Shown: positions 9,733 to 17,382 of the stretch, in pieces | How the letters are laid out: the number at the start of each line of letters is the position of its first letter | How positions within the stretch are numbered: position 1 is the stretch's first letter | Assembly (NCBI GenBank): GCA_012513435.1 | Contig: JAAZCE010000039.1 | Location: 57,134 to 121,133, forward strand | Length of the DNA: 64,000 bases | DNA from: Clostridiales bacterium | GTDB lineage: Bacteria; Bacillota; Clostridia; Peptostreptococcales; Anaerovoracaceae | Direction: 5' to 3' | Notes under the pieces: model-generated | The model's database searches: none | Seen by the model: only the letters and a program-made list of their open reading frames with translations | What the model was told of the DNA's origin: nothing | Position numbers and translations under genes: made by a program

Positions 9733-10368
9733 CTATTTGTCTTGACCCTTTACTGCGTAATGAACGCGAACGATACCGCCTTTGTTTCCCGGAACCGCGC
9801 CCTTCACCAGCATAAGGTTCTTATCTTCTATAACTTTTACCAGCTCTATGTTCTGAACTGTTACTGTCTCGCGACCCATTCTTCCCGGACCGGCATTACC
9901 CTTGAATACTCTTGAAGGATAAGTACCTGCTGCTAATGCACCGGCAAGTCTTCTGTGCTTTGAGCCATGACTCATAGGGCCTCTGTGATGTCCGTGTCTC
10001 TTAATATTACCCTGAGTTCCCTTACCTTTTGAGGTTCCGGTCACGTCCAGCTTCTTGCCTTCCTCAAAATCTGAAACAGTAATCTGCTGTCCTACCTCAT
10101 AGCTTTCGCCTTCTTCTATTCTGAATTCGGCCAAATGCTTTTTAGGTGCGATGTCGTTCTTTGCAAAATGTCCGGTCATAGGCCTGTTCACCCTCTGTGG
10201 CTTGGCATCCATAAATCCGAACTGTACCGCATCATATCCATCTGTCTCAACAGTTTTTACCTGCGTTACTGTCATCGGGCCTGCTTCGATTACCGTTACA
10301 GGAACTACCTTTCCCTGCTCGGTAAAAATCTGAGTCATGCCCATCTTTTTTCCTAGAATAGTCTTCAT
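9733..10368 (-). CDS. rplC: Ribosomal protein uL3
   Basis: Large-subunit protein L3, 211 aa, an early assembly protein close to the peptidyl-transferase centre. MKTILGKKMGMTQIFTEQG and HGSKHRRLAGALAAGTYPSRVFKG, with GRMGRETVTVQN, are signature motifs. A 102-bp gap with three hairpins separates it from rpsJ. Confidence 0.97.
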   Translation of the reverse strand: MKTILGKKMGMTQIFTEQGKVVPVTVIEAGPMTVTQVKTVETDGYDAVQFGFMDAKPQRVNRPMTGHFAKNDIAPKKHLAEFRIEEGESYEVGQQITVSDFEEGKKLDVTGTSKGKGTQGNIKRHGHHRGPMSHGSKHRRLAGALAAGTYPSRVFKGNAGPGRMGRETVTVQNIELVKVIEDKNLMLVKGAVPGNKGGIVRVHYAVKGQDK

Positions 10369-10386
10369 GTTTTATCTTCCTCCTTC

Positions 10387-10457
10387 TTGTCCGTCTCTGC
10401 GGACAAAATTCTTACAGCGGATCGGGCAGTGCCCGATCTTACTAAGGGAGTTCCCTT
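10387..10457 (-). other. Three consecutive hairpins between rpsJ and rplC
   Basis: Direct inspection shows three stems in the rpsJ-rplC gap: 10387-10406 (TTGTCCG/CGGACAA, loop 6), 10420-10438 (GATCGGGC/GCCCGATC, loop AGT) and 10444-10457 (AAGGG/CCCTT). None is followed by a U-run in the sense direction, so they are not intrinsic terminators. They end just before the AAGGAGG of rplC. They could protect mRNA ends or tune rplC expression. Confidence 0.6.
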
Positions 10458-10470
10458 CGCTTACCTTTGA

Positions 10471-10782
10471 CTAAAGTTTGATTTCGATATCGACTCCTGC
10501 AGGCAGATCCAATTTTGTCAGAGCATCTGTAGTCTTCGCAGTTGCACTTGTAATATCGATTAGTCTCTTGTGTGTTCTCTGTTCAAACTGTTCTCTGGAA
10601 TCCTTATACTTGTGAACAGCTCTCAAGATAGTAACAACTTCTTTTTCCGTTGGAAGTGGAATAGGGCCGGAAACTTCGGCGCCTGTCTTCTTGGCAGTCT
10701 CAACTATCTTGGATGCTGACTGGTCAAGAAGCGCGTGGTCATAAGCCTTAAGCTTAATTCTGATTTTCTGTAATTCGCTCAT
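10471..10782 (-). CDS. rpsJ: Ribosomal protein uS10
   Basis: Small-subunit protein S10 (NusE), 103 aa, first gene of the S10 operon and also part of Nus antitermination complexes. [35 protein letters not shown] and [12 protein letters not shown] are conserved. AGGAGG at 10788-10793 precedes the ATG. tuf and fusA, often directly upstream in other Firmicutes, are absent; instead there is a promoter and a long leader. Confidence 0.98.
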   Translation of the reverse strand: MSELQKIRIKLKAYDHALLDQSASKIVETAKKTGAEVSGPIPLPTEKEVVTILRAVHKYKDSREQFEQRTHKRLIDITSATAKTTDALTKLDLPAGVDIEIKL

Positions 10783-11019
10783 TTTTTCCTCCTAAATATT
10801 TTTGTACAGTTTTCGCTATGCTCGTACAAGGGGTCCTTTGCTTGAATTTTTAACGTGTACAGTGTTTCGCTTGCATAGTACACGTTTTCGTGTGTTTCCT
10901 ATGTTTTCCACAAAACAAAAATCCAGCGAATCCCTTCGCCCCCATCTTTTGTGGGAACAATTCTCAGCGGAAATTCTCCTATAGCCAGGTAACTTCCCGC
11001 CTCATCGCCTTACACAAGC
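10783..11019 (-). ncRNA. S10-operon mRNA leader with two homologous hairpins
   Basis: About 237 nt between the inferred transcription start and rpsJ. Two stems share the same design: 10802-10829 (TTGTAC/GTACAA) and 10853-10885 (ACGTGTAC/GTACACGT). Read in the sense direction their loops contain GCATAGCGAAAAC and GCAAGCGAAACAC, both followed by TGTAC, so one looks like a duplicate of the other. CACG TTTT CGTG at 10881-10892 could form an alternative stem. The nearer hairpin begins 8 nt from the rpsJ Shine-Dalgarno sequence. A leader of this kind suggests post-transcriptional control, but no known leader family was recognised. Confidence 0.5.
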
Positions 11020-11025
11020 TGTTTT

Positions 11026-11054
11026 AGTATATAACAAAACATCTATTTATGCAA
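11026..11054 (-). promoter_or_regulatory. Sigma-A promoter of the S10-spc operon
   Basis: On the minus strand: -35 TTGCAT (11049-11054), 17-nt spacer, -10 TATACT (11026-11031). This gives a start near 11019. It is the only strong promoter seen before the 20-plus-gene ribosomal cluster. Confidence 0.8.
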
Positions 11055-11264
11055 GGTGTTTTTTTAAATTATTTTACGCTTTTTGCAAAGTGAGAATTAA
11101 GCGTTTCCAATGGTTACAGTTATTGCTTCATTCACACCTTTTCGTGTGTTTCTATAGTTGTCAATACATTGTGGTTAAAATATTGGAATAAATACGATTT
11201 TTTTTAAGCGAACTAAAACAAAATGGCCTCAAGAACGAAGTCTCTAAACCGCCTTTGCAATCAA
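11055..11264. other. AT-rich intergenic stretch upstream of the S10 promoter
   Basis: No ORF is supported. It contains a small hairpin CACAC CTTTTC GTGTG and an isolated TTGACA on the minus strand without a matching -10 at 16-18 nt. Nothing else is recognised. Confidence 0.5.
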
Positions 11265-11308
11265 AAGGCTGCCTCTAAGAGATTTTAACCTCTTACTACG
11301 GCAGCCTT
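11265..11308 (-). terminator. Intrinsic terminator of the nucleoside kinase-PfkB-LUD operon
   Basis: Stem AAGGCTGCC/GGCAGCCTT (9 bp) with an inner TAAGAG/CTCTTA stem, followed on the minus strand by TTTT. It lies 29 nt after the LUD gene stop and ahead of the S10 promoter, so it insulates the ribosomal operon. Confidence 0.8.
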
Positions 11309-11337
11309 CTCCTGTTATATGAAATTTCGCATCCGTG

Positions 11338-11979
11338 CTAATACCCCAGCTTCTCGTTAACCAATATCACATGCATCCTGTCATCTATGGAAGAAAACCT
11401 TGTAGTTACCGTATGACAGCAAACAGTATTGCCGCGGCTCAGGCAGTTTCCACATTTTCCGGTCAGTGCGCACGGGGTCTTCTTATTGAGCCTGATGCAG
11501 TTCGGCGAACAAGCGTCATTCTTTATTCTGTCCACAGCATCCTTTTCGCTCAGCACCAGTTTGTTTACCCCTACGATGAATATCACTTTTTTCGGTCCAA
11601 AGATAACAGCCGCCATTCTGTTTCCCGTTCCGTCGATATTCACTATTTCTCCGTCAAGGGTCACTGCATTGGCGCTTGTCACAAACACATCGGAAAGCAA
11701 TGCCTGTCTCCTAGCCTCCATAGACTTCTCGGCATCGAGAAAACTGAAGGGGTCTGTAAAGTCGTATTCGCCCTCTTTAAGGGCTTCCTTTAACCCTGCC
11801 TCCGCCAAAGTCATGGAGCCTCCGCAGGCAACCTTTGCACCCTCCGGTATCATCTCCAGAGCCTTTGCTACTGCCTCCTGTGAATCCTCGCAGTAATAAC
11901 TGGCCATATTTCTTCTTTCAAGAGCTTTGATAACGTGCTGGATCTTTACCTTGTTAGCTGCTTTTTCGTTCTTATCCAT
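11338..11979 (-). CDS. LUD-domain (LutC/YkgG-type, DUF162) protein
   Basis: 213 aa. Homologues in the LUD superfamily include LutC of the lactate-utilisation complex, but here there is no lutA or lutB beside it, so a lactate role is not supported. ACGGSMTLAEAG is the family's GGS motif region, and VNIDGTGNRMAAVIFGPKKVIFIVGVNKL is the conserved core. A Cys-rich segment near the C-terminus (CSPNC, CALTGKCGNCLS) could bind metal. The ATG at 11979 (MDKNEK) is chosen because GGAGG lies 7-8 nt upstream; the longer frame would overlap pfkB. It is the third gene of a three-gene operon, 20 nt after the PfkB kinase. Confidence 0.85.
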   Translation of the reverse strand: MDKNEKAANKVKIQHVIKALERRNMASYYCEDSQEAVAKALEMIPEGAKVACGGSMTLAEAGLKEALKEGEYDFTDPFSFLDAEKSMEARRQALLSDVFVTSANAVTLDGEIVNIDGTGNRMAAVIFGPKKVIFIVGVNKLVLSEKDAVDRIKNDACSPNCIRLNKKTPCALTGKCGNCLSRGNTVCCHTVTTRFSSIDDRMHVILVNEKLGY

Positions 11980-11999
11980 TTCTTTTCCTCCAAACAATA

Positions 12000-12884
12000 T
12001 CAAACTAACTTTTCATCTTTAACGTTTGCCAAGTATTCAGCTGCCTTTGTCATGGCGTGATTTCCCGTCTCCTCAATCTCACGACCGTCCAATGTTGCCG
12101 ACACTATTGCCGCCGACGCTACGTCTCCAGCACCCTTTGTTCTGCCAAAAGCCAGCACCCTTTCTGGTCTGATTATGCCTTCGACTATTCCTTCTTTATA
12201 ATACAGACCGCCGCCCTTCATGGTAATAAAGATTCTACCAACACCCATACTATGAAAAAATATTCCCGCATCCATCATCTGTTCCGGGCTGAGTATAGAA
12301 CCGCCTGTCATGGTCTCGGCTTCAACTCTCCCCGGCATTATTCCATAAAACTCTCCCAGCAGGCCTTCTGCCTTGACCGCTCCATATATGGATTCAGGGT
12401 CAAAAAATATTTTACCGCCTTTACTTGCACCATACCCACAGGCAATATATTCTATTGTCTTCTTTGGCAAGCTTCCGTCTAGGACTATAGCTTCAGCCTC
12501 CTTCAAGATTTCCGAATTATCATCTATCAGCCCTGTTCCAAAGCTTTCCAGAAGTTCATCATTTTTCTGCTGCATTTCGATATCACCTAATACATTATAC
12601 ATTCTTACAGCTACGGGAGTAATTCCAGAAAGCTGCTTTGTACCATTTGTTCCAATGCCTCTTCTCTTCATTTCCTCCACAGCAGCCTTGCCCGCCATAT
12701 CGTTTCCCAGCACGGTGATAAGCTCCACATTGCGGCCCTCCTCTGCAAGGTGCCCCGCAATATTAAACCCACAGCCACAGTACTCTATATTTATTTTATT
12801 CTGCTTGTTTTCTTCTCCGGTCTCAGGCTGCATTCCGGCCAACATTCCCACTTCGACTCTGGTTGCTCCTATAACTACTATCAT
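12000..12884 (-). CDS. PfkB-family carbohydrate/nucleoside kinase
   Basis: 294 aa, ribokinase fold. The phosphate-binding/catalytic motif near the C-terminus reads GRTKGAGDVASAA (consensus TGAGD; Asp is the catalytic base and Lys replaces the usual first Thr). The N-terminus IVVIGATRVEVG and the glycine pair CGCGFNIAGHLAEEGRNVELITVLGND match the substrate-binding region of the family. The substrate is unknown; pseudouridine or another nucleoside is plausible because the gene upstream is a nucleoside kinase. AGGAGAGG precedes the ATG at 12884. Confidence 0.85.
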   Translation of the reverse strand: MIVVIGATRVEVGMLAGMQPETGEENKQNKINIEYCGCGFNIAGHLAEEGRNVELITVLGNDMAGKAAVEEMKRRGIGTNGTKQLSGITPVAVRMYNVLGDIEMQQKNDELLESFGTGLIDDNSEILKEAEAIVLDGSLPKKTIEYIACGYGASKGGKIFFDPESIYGAVKAEGLLGEFYGIMPGRVEAETMTGGSILSPEQMMDAGIFFHSMGVGRIFITMKGGGLYYKEGIVEGIIRPERVLAFGRTKGAGDVASAAIVSATLDGREIEETGNHAMTKAAEYLANVKDEKLV

Positions 12885-12923
12885 CTTTTCCTCTCCTCGT
12901 CACGTGCCTTTTCGACACAGTTA

Positions 12924-14597
12924 TTACTTATTTTGTTCCGTAAAAACACTTCCTCCTATAAACTCCCTCATTATGGAGTTGTTCGGTATATTGTGTTCAT
13001 CCTCCAGCACATCGAAGAATTTTATAAAATTCAACATACGCGCGGCCTCGCTATGCTCCAATTGCCCAGGCTTCACTTCCTTTAAAAGAGGCTCTGCATA
13101 CTTTTTCAGCAAAGAAAGCTCATACACAAGAGCTGAATTAAACAGCACATCGGCCTGACCATTGTAAGGGAATATGTTTTTATCTTCCCCTGCTCTCACC
13201 TTAGGCCACTGGGCTATGGTCTCCGCCGCCGTATGATTCCTGTATTTATGGTCCCGCACCATCCTTCTCAACATTCTGGCATCCGTTGTAGGTATCCTAT
13301 TGTGAACGTCTACATTGAGCTGAGTAAAGGGACTTATATATATCTTGAATTTTTCCGCCGCCGATATACGTTCCGTCAGCTTATCGTTGAGAGCGTGTAT
13401 TCCTTCTATGACTATAGGCTGATTACCGGTCACCGAGGTTATTCGTTTGCCGAACCTCTTGGTTCCGTCCAGAAAATCAAATTCCGGCAGGTCAACTTCC
13501 TTTCCCCTTAAAAGCCCGTTCATGTTGTCGTTAAAAAGGTCAATATCTATAGCTTCCAAATCTTCATAGTTAGGCTGCCCGTCCTCTCCTATAGGCGTCT
13601 GGCTTCTCTCTACAAAGTAGTCATCTGTACCCATGTAAAGAGGCTTTAGCCCGTTTACCCTAAGCTGCACACACAGTCTCCTGGCGAAGGTAGTCTTACC
13701 GGAGGAGGACGGCCCGGCAATAAGTATTATTCTCTTCCTGCCTTTCGTTATTTTATCGGCAATTTCTGCGATTTTCTTCTCGTGAAGGGCTTCGGAAAGC
13801 AATATCAGCTCCTTAGCCTCTCCCTCTCTTATCTTCTTGTTCAAATCGTCAAGATAAGAAACGCTGAGAAGTTTCTGCCACCTCTTGGCTTCCCCAAAGG
13901 CTACGTACAGCTTCTTATCATCCACATATTCGGGAATTTCATCAGGCTTGGTCATATATGGGAATCTTAATATTATCCCGCGCCTACACTTTTTCAGTTC
14001 AAAATACTTCATATACCCGGTAGAAGGCGCCATCAATCCGTAAAAGAAATTCCTGTATCCTTCTATTCTGTAAAACTTGGCAAGCTTAATATCTGTGGCT
14101 CGCTCAAGAAGCCTTGATTTCTCCGGATAATTATATTCCCCCCATATTTTAATTGCTTCTTCCCTTGTATATTCCTCACAAACTATAGGTAGGTCTTCCT
14201 CTACCAGTGTCTTCATTCTCTTCTCTATGCTGCGCATCTGAGCTTCGGTCACAGGCCTCTGAGTACATATTTCCGTGTAAAGGCCTTTGTTCAAGGAGTT
14301 TTCTATTTCAACAGGGACATCTCCTATTACATCCTTGACGGCTTTGAGATAGATGAGTGACAGGCTGTGCTGATACACTCTGTTGGCGCTGCGGTCCCTC
14401 ATATCCAGAAGCTCAATGCTGCATTCATTGCTTATTTCACTGCTTAGCTCAGTATCTGCTCCATCAACTCTGGCCAAAAGAACGGTATAAGGAGTCTGGC
14501 TGCCATATTCTTTCACCAGGTCCTCTAATCTGAAGGGCAATGTCCTCTCTACTCTTTCGTATTCCTCTCCCGGTTGGAGCTTTAATAATATTTTCAT
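12924..14597 (-). CDS. Nucleoside kinase (TGS/ThrRS-like N-terminus fused to uridine-kinase domain)
   Basis: 557 aa cytosolic kinase predicted to phosphorylate uridine/cytidine with ATP or GTP. The N-terminal half resembles the TGS and second additional domain of threonyl-tRNA synthetase (RVYQHSLSLIYLKAVKDVIG). The C-terminal half has Walker A GPSSSGKTT (about residues 295-303), YMGTDDYFVER and VIEGIHALND, the PRK/uridine-kinase signature. The start is set at 14597 (MKILLK), 6 nt after AGGAG; the open frame extends 37 codons further without a ribosome site and through a terminator. First gene of the operon with the PfkB and LUD genes (39-nt gap). Confidence 0.9.
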   Translation of the reverse strand: MKILLKLQPGEEYERVERTLPFRLEDLVKEYGSQTPYTVLLARVDGADTELSSEISNECSIELLDMRDRSANRVYQHSLSLIYLKAVKDVIGDVPVEIENSLNKGLYTEICTQRPVTEAQMRSIEKRMKTLVEEDLPIVCEEYTREEAIKIWGEYNYPEKSRLLERATDIKLAKFYRIEGYRNFFYGLMAPSTGYMKYFELKKCRRGIILRFPYMTKPDEIPEYVDDKKLYVAFGEAKRWQKLLSVSYLDDLNKKIREGEAKELILLSEALHEKKIAEIADKITKGRKRIILIAGPSSSGKTTFARRLCVQLRVNGLKPLYMGTDDYFVERSQTPIGEDGQPNYEDLEAIDIDLFNDNMNGLLRGKEVDLPEFDFLDGTKRFGKRITSVTGNQPIVIEGIHALNDKLTERISAAEKFKIYISPFTQLNVDVHNRIPTTDARMLRRMVRDHKYRNHTAAETIAQWPKVRAGEDKNIFPYNGQADVLFNSALVYELSLLKKYAEPLLKEVKPGQLEHSEAARMLNFIKFFDVLEDEHNIPNNSIMREFIGGSVFTEQNK

Positions 14598-14657
14598 CAT
14601 TGTCTCCTTGCACGATTTTATTCCTACTAAACTATTCTCAAGTATATCATATAATGT

Positions 14658-14697
14658 TAAAAAAAAATACCCGGCTGAGCCTATACGCTCAGCCGGG
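14658..14697 (-). terminator. Strong intrinsic terminator
   Basis: CCCGGCTGAGC/GCTCAGCCGGG, an 11-bp perfect stem with a 6-nt loop at 14670-14697, followed on the minus strand by TATTTTTTTTT. It ends transcription of the gp10-like gene 15 nt downstream of its stop. A near-identical stem occurs at 16893-16920. Confidence 0.93.
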
Positions 14698-14712
14698 CAA
14701 GTAAACAAAGTC

Positions 14713-15582
14713 TTATGATATCCTCTGCCACATATATACAGTTATGTACGGTTGAAGGTTATTATGAGCGAGTCCCCCTCCCGCTGCGTTCGTAGTGAAT
14801 GAATGGTTATGTTCTAATTGTCTAGTCTCACCATCAGAAGAATAAGAATACGCCTTACCTATTACGGTAGTTCCTGAATATCCCGTTAGAGTTTTAACTT
14901 GGAAAACATCATCGTCGGTATTCCCGGAATGACTATGTGATGGCATTTCCTCTTCACTCAGCATATGTACTTTTTCACCGCCTGTAGTGCCAATAGTGAA
15001 ATCGTCACTTCCATCCGCTCCTACAAGCACTCTGCCGGCAGCATATGCCTGCCATTGCCCTCCGTATTTTTCACTCATCTGTGCAGCGGTGCTTTCACTG
15101 GCTGCTATAGTGACGTAGATGCTACCCACAGGATGGCTCTTTAAAAATACCCCTGATTGTGTATTATCATTTTGCAATGTTGTTATAGTGGCACTATTTC
15201 CCTTAACCAAATATTCCAGATTCTTGACCTTATTATTCAAATCTAATATTGAAGAAAGCTGGTTGTCGGAATTTACTGTAACAACAGGCTTGCTTATCCC
15301 TGCAATTACTGCGCTGCTCCCTGCGCTCTTATAGGCATCTATGGCTCTCTGCTGTTCCTTCACTGTATTTTCCAACTGGGAAAGTCTGCTTTCCTGTCTC
15401 AAATCTGCTTTTCCCGAACTGCCGCCGCTATTAAGCGAATCAATTTCAGCTCTCATAGCATTTCTTTCTATTCCAAACCATATACCCATGCCAATCATCC
15501 CTAATATGAGCAAAACGCTTACAATTAAGGAAACTGCACTTGTTATCACTGAAACATTAATGACTTTATTGCCGGATTCCAT
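14713..15582 (-). CDS. Membrane-anchored protein with phage baseplate gp10 C-terminal-like domain
   Basis: 289 aa. Residues about 10-37 form one long hydrophobic segment (a membrane anchor). Residues about 38-140 are hydrophilic and contain coiled-coil-like heptads. From about 150 the sequence HPVGSIYVT, YGGQWQAYAAGRVLVGAD, GGEKVHML, EMPSHSH and LQPYITVYMWQRI matches the C-terminal trimerising domain of phage tail/baseplate proteins (gp10-like, tail collar). No phage genes flank it, so it is probably a domesticated domain displayed outside the membrane. AGGAGGT lies 8 nt before the ATG. It is 89 nt downstream of a co-oriented LuxR regulator. Function unknown; adhesion or surface-structure roles are only guesses. 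Confidence 0.8.
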   Translation of the reverse strand: MESGNKVINVSVITSAVSLIVSVLLILGMIGMGIWFGIERNAMRAEIDSLNSGGSSGKADLRQESRLSQLENTVKEQQRAIDAYKSAGSSAVIAGISKPVVTVNSDNQLSSILDLNNKVKNLEYLVKGNSATITTLQNDNTQSGVFLKSHPVGSIYVTIAASESTAAQMSEKYGGQWQAYAAGRVLVGADGSDDFTIGTTGGEKVHMLSEEEMPSHSHSGNTDDDVFQVKTLTGYSGTTVIGKAYSYSSDGETRQLEHNHSFTTNAAGGGLAHNNLQPYITVYMWQRIS

Positions 15583-15671
15583 ACTATCAACCTCCTATAT
15601 TAAAAGCACAAATATACAGGTTAATTATAGTTGATAATTCCGGTTAAGTGCACACCCGTTCTGCATTTTTG

Positions 15672-16730
15672 TCATTTTGTAGCATCTTTAAGATTATCTA
15701 AGGCCGCTCCCAAGTCCTTCCGCTTCCTTACACCTAATTTCTCAAAAGCTATCTTCAAATAACTCTTGACGGTGTTTTGGGAAATCGACATTTTTTCAGC
15801 AATTTCACTGTTATGTAGCCCGTCTGCTGCACATTTAACAACGGCAAATTCCTTAGGCGTCAATTCCGACAAAAGGTCATTTTCACATATATATCCATGT
15901 ATTTTCAAAAGACCCGATAAATATTCTCTGTTCAAAGCGCGTATTTTATTTAAAGTGTCTGCATAATCAGGAAAATTTTTGTTGCTCAAATAGGTAATAA
16001 CAGGTGAACCCATTTCGGCTATAGGCATAATAAGTCCAGTTTTCTTTGCCTCGTCCAGGGCTTCCTTCAATACCCAAAGCACTTTATCATTATCCTCTGA
16101 AAATGTATAGACAGAAGCCAATGCCATGCTGTTATACATAAATACCGGAGCACCAGTCCCACGGAATTCTTCCCTCGCAGCCATACAAATCTCGCTAACT
16201 TTCTCCAAATCACCCTTCCCAAAGTAACAGCCAACCCTCATGAATCGCACTATATTCAAGTTTTCTATCTCCATAATACTATCATTAGTTTCATCGCATA
16301 TACAATCGTCTATCATGTCCAACATTTCCACCGCCGTGTAGAGTATATTCCTCATCCATTGGCCACTCTGGACAAGAGTCGCATCACGCCCACATGCTTC
16401 CTCTATGCTTGAAAATGCTTTTTCCCAAATTATTATATCCCCCATAAAAACTGCACATTTCCCCAACATGGAAGCAGCCATCATTACTGTATCCCATTGG
16501 TTATTTGCTATCGCTAATTTTATGGATTTCTCAGAAAGCCGTTTTGCTTTTGATACATCGCCTCTATAATATGCCACCTCTGACTTTATGGCCATACTTT
16601 CCGCATCAGTATCAATTTCCTTTTCCCCTAGCAGTTCCTGATTCATATCTCCCTTTACACTTGCAAGTCCTAAGGTAAAAGCCCTGTAATATTTATATCC
16701 GTTCATATATTCTTGTGAATTCAACTTCAT
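15672..16730 (-). CDS. LuxR-family transcriptional regulator with TPR-like N-terminal region
   Basis: 352 aa. The C-terminal 60 residues form a LuxR-type helix-turn-helix (LTPKEFAVVKCAADGLHNSEIAEKM, then SISQNTVKSYLKIAFEKLGVRKR). The first 270 residues are helical repeats resembling the MalT/TPR sensor region, with no receiver domain or Walker motif. The ATG at 16730 is preferred to the one at 16736 because GGAG lies 6 nt ahead of the former and touches the latter. The gp10-like gene follows in the same direction with no strong terminator between, so it is a likely target or co-transcribed partner. Confidence 0.85.
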   Translation of the reverse strand: MKLNSQEYMNGYKYYRAFTLGLASVKGDMNQELLGEKEIDTDAESMAIKSEVAYYRGDVSKAKRLSEKSIKLAIANNQWDTVMMAASMLGKCAVFMGDIIIWEKAFSSIEEACGRDATLVQSGQWMRNILYTAVEMLDMIDDCICDETNDSIMEIENLNIVRFMRVGCYFGKGDLEKVSEICMAAREEFRGTGAPVFMYNSMALASVYTFSEDNDKVLWVLKEALDEAKKTGLIMPIAEMGSPVITYLSNKNFPDYADTLNKIRALNREYLSGLLKIHGYICENDLLSELTPKEFAVVKCAADGLHNSEIAEKMSISQNTVKSYLKIAFEKLGVRKRKDLGAALDNLKDATK

Positions 16731-16885
16731 TTTCATCTCCGTTTTTGCTTTTTATGCTAATATCCGATTTGTAATAATCTAAACAACTACTATAGAACAT
16801 CTTATCGCAGCAGTCAGTCAAGGTCAACTAATGTTAGACATTATATAACAGTCTGCCGCAGTCTGACACTATTCATGAACCAATT

Positions 16886-16920
16886 AAAAAACGCCCGGCT
16901 GAGCATATGCTCAGCCGGGC
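16886..16920 (-). terminator. Intrinsic terminator, duplicate of the one near 14.68 kb
   Basis: Perfect 12-bp palindromic stem GCCCGGCTGAGC/GCTCAGCCGGGC with ATAT loop at 16893-16920, followed on the minus strand by GTTTTTT. It lies 39 nt after the stop of the YdbC-like gene. Confidence 0.92.
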
Positions 16921-16959
16921 AAGTGGTTGTTCGTACTATATTTCCTGTCCGTCCGGCTC

Positions 16960-17280
16960 TTATTCCTGGGCTTTTTCTTCGGCGATTTTCTCCATCACTT
17001 CTGATTCCTCCGGTGCTTCCTGCCTTTTAATATGATTTCTCGGAGGTCTTCTCCTCCTCAGCATGTCTAACATGAGCCTCATCTCCTTTTCATGGAGTGT
17101 TACGCCTCGTGACATATGTTCGTGTTCCGGATCCCAGTCTCTTATGTCGTACTTGGGAGCACCTCCGTTCCACGATACAAGGTTCAATTCTTTTTGCCAT
17201 CCTGTAGGATATGCGGCTATTATCCCTATGGCTTCAGTAATTTCAAACATTACATCCCTGTCAGCTTCATTTATTGCCAT
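16960..17280 (-). CDS. YdbC-like PC4-family single-stranded-nucleic-acid-binding protein
   Basis: 106 aa. The core WQKELNLVSWNGGAPKYDIRDWDPEHEHMSRGVTL matches the YdbC/PC4 fold family, small dimeric ssDNA-binding proteins of Firmicutes related to the eukaryotic coactivator PC4. The C-terminus adds an Arg/Pro-rich and then Glu-rich tail (RRRRPPRNH, about residue 80 onward). The ATG at 17280 has AAGGAG 8 nt upstream; the longer frame to 17310 has no site. Monocistronic, with a strong terminator. Confidence 0.8.
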   Translation of the reverse strand: MAINEADRDVMFEITEAIGIIAAYPTGWQKELNLVSWNGGAPKYDIRDWDPEHEHMSRGVTLHEKEMRLMLDMLRRRRPPRNHIKRQEAPEESEVMEKIAEEKAQE

Positions 17281-17382
17281 GGTATTATCTCCTTTCCTTG
17301 CCTTAAGCAATACTACCTTTCAAGAGCATAATACCATTGTTGGAAATATTTGTCAATTACTTTGTTTACATTTATTTACAAT

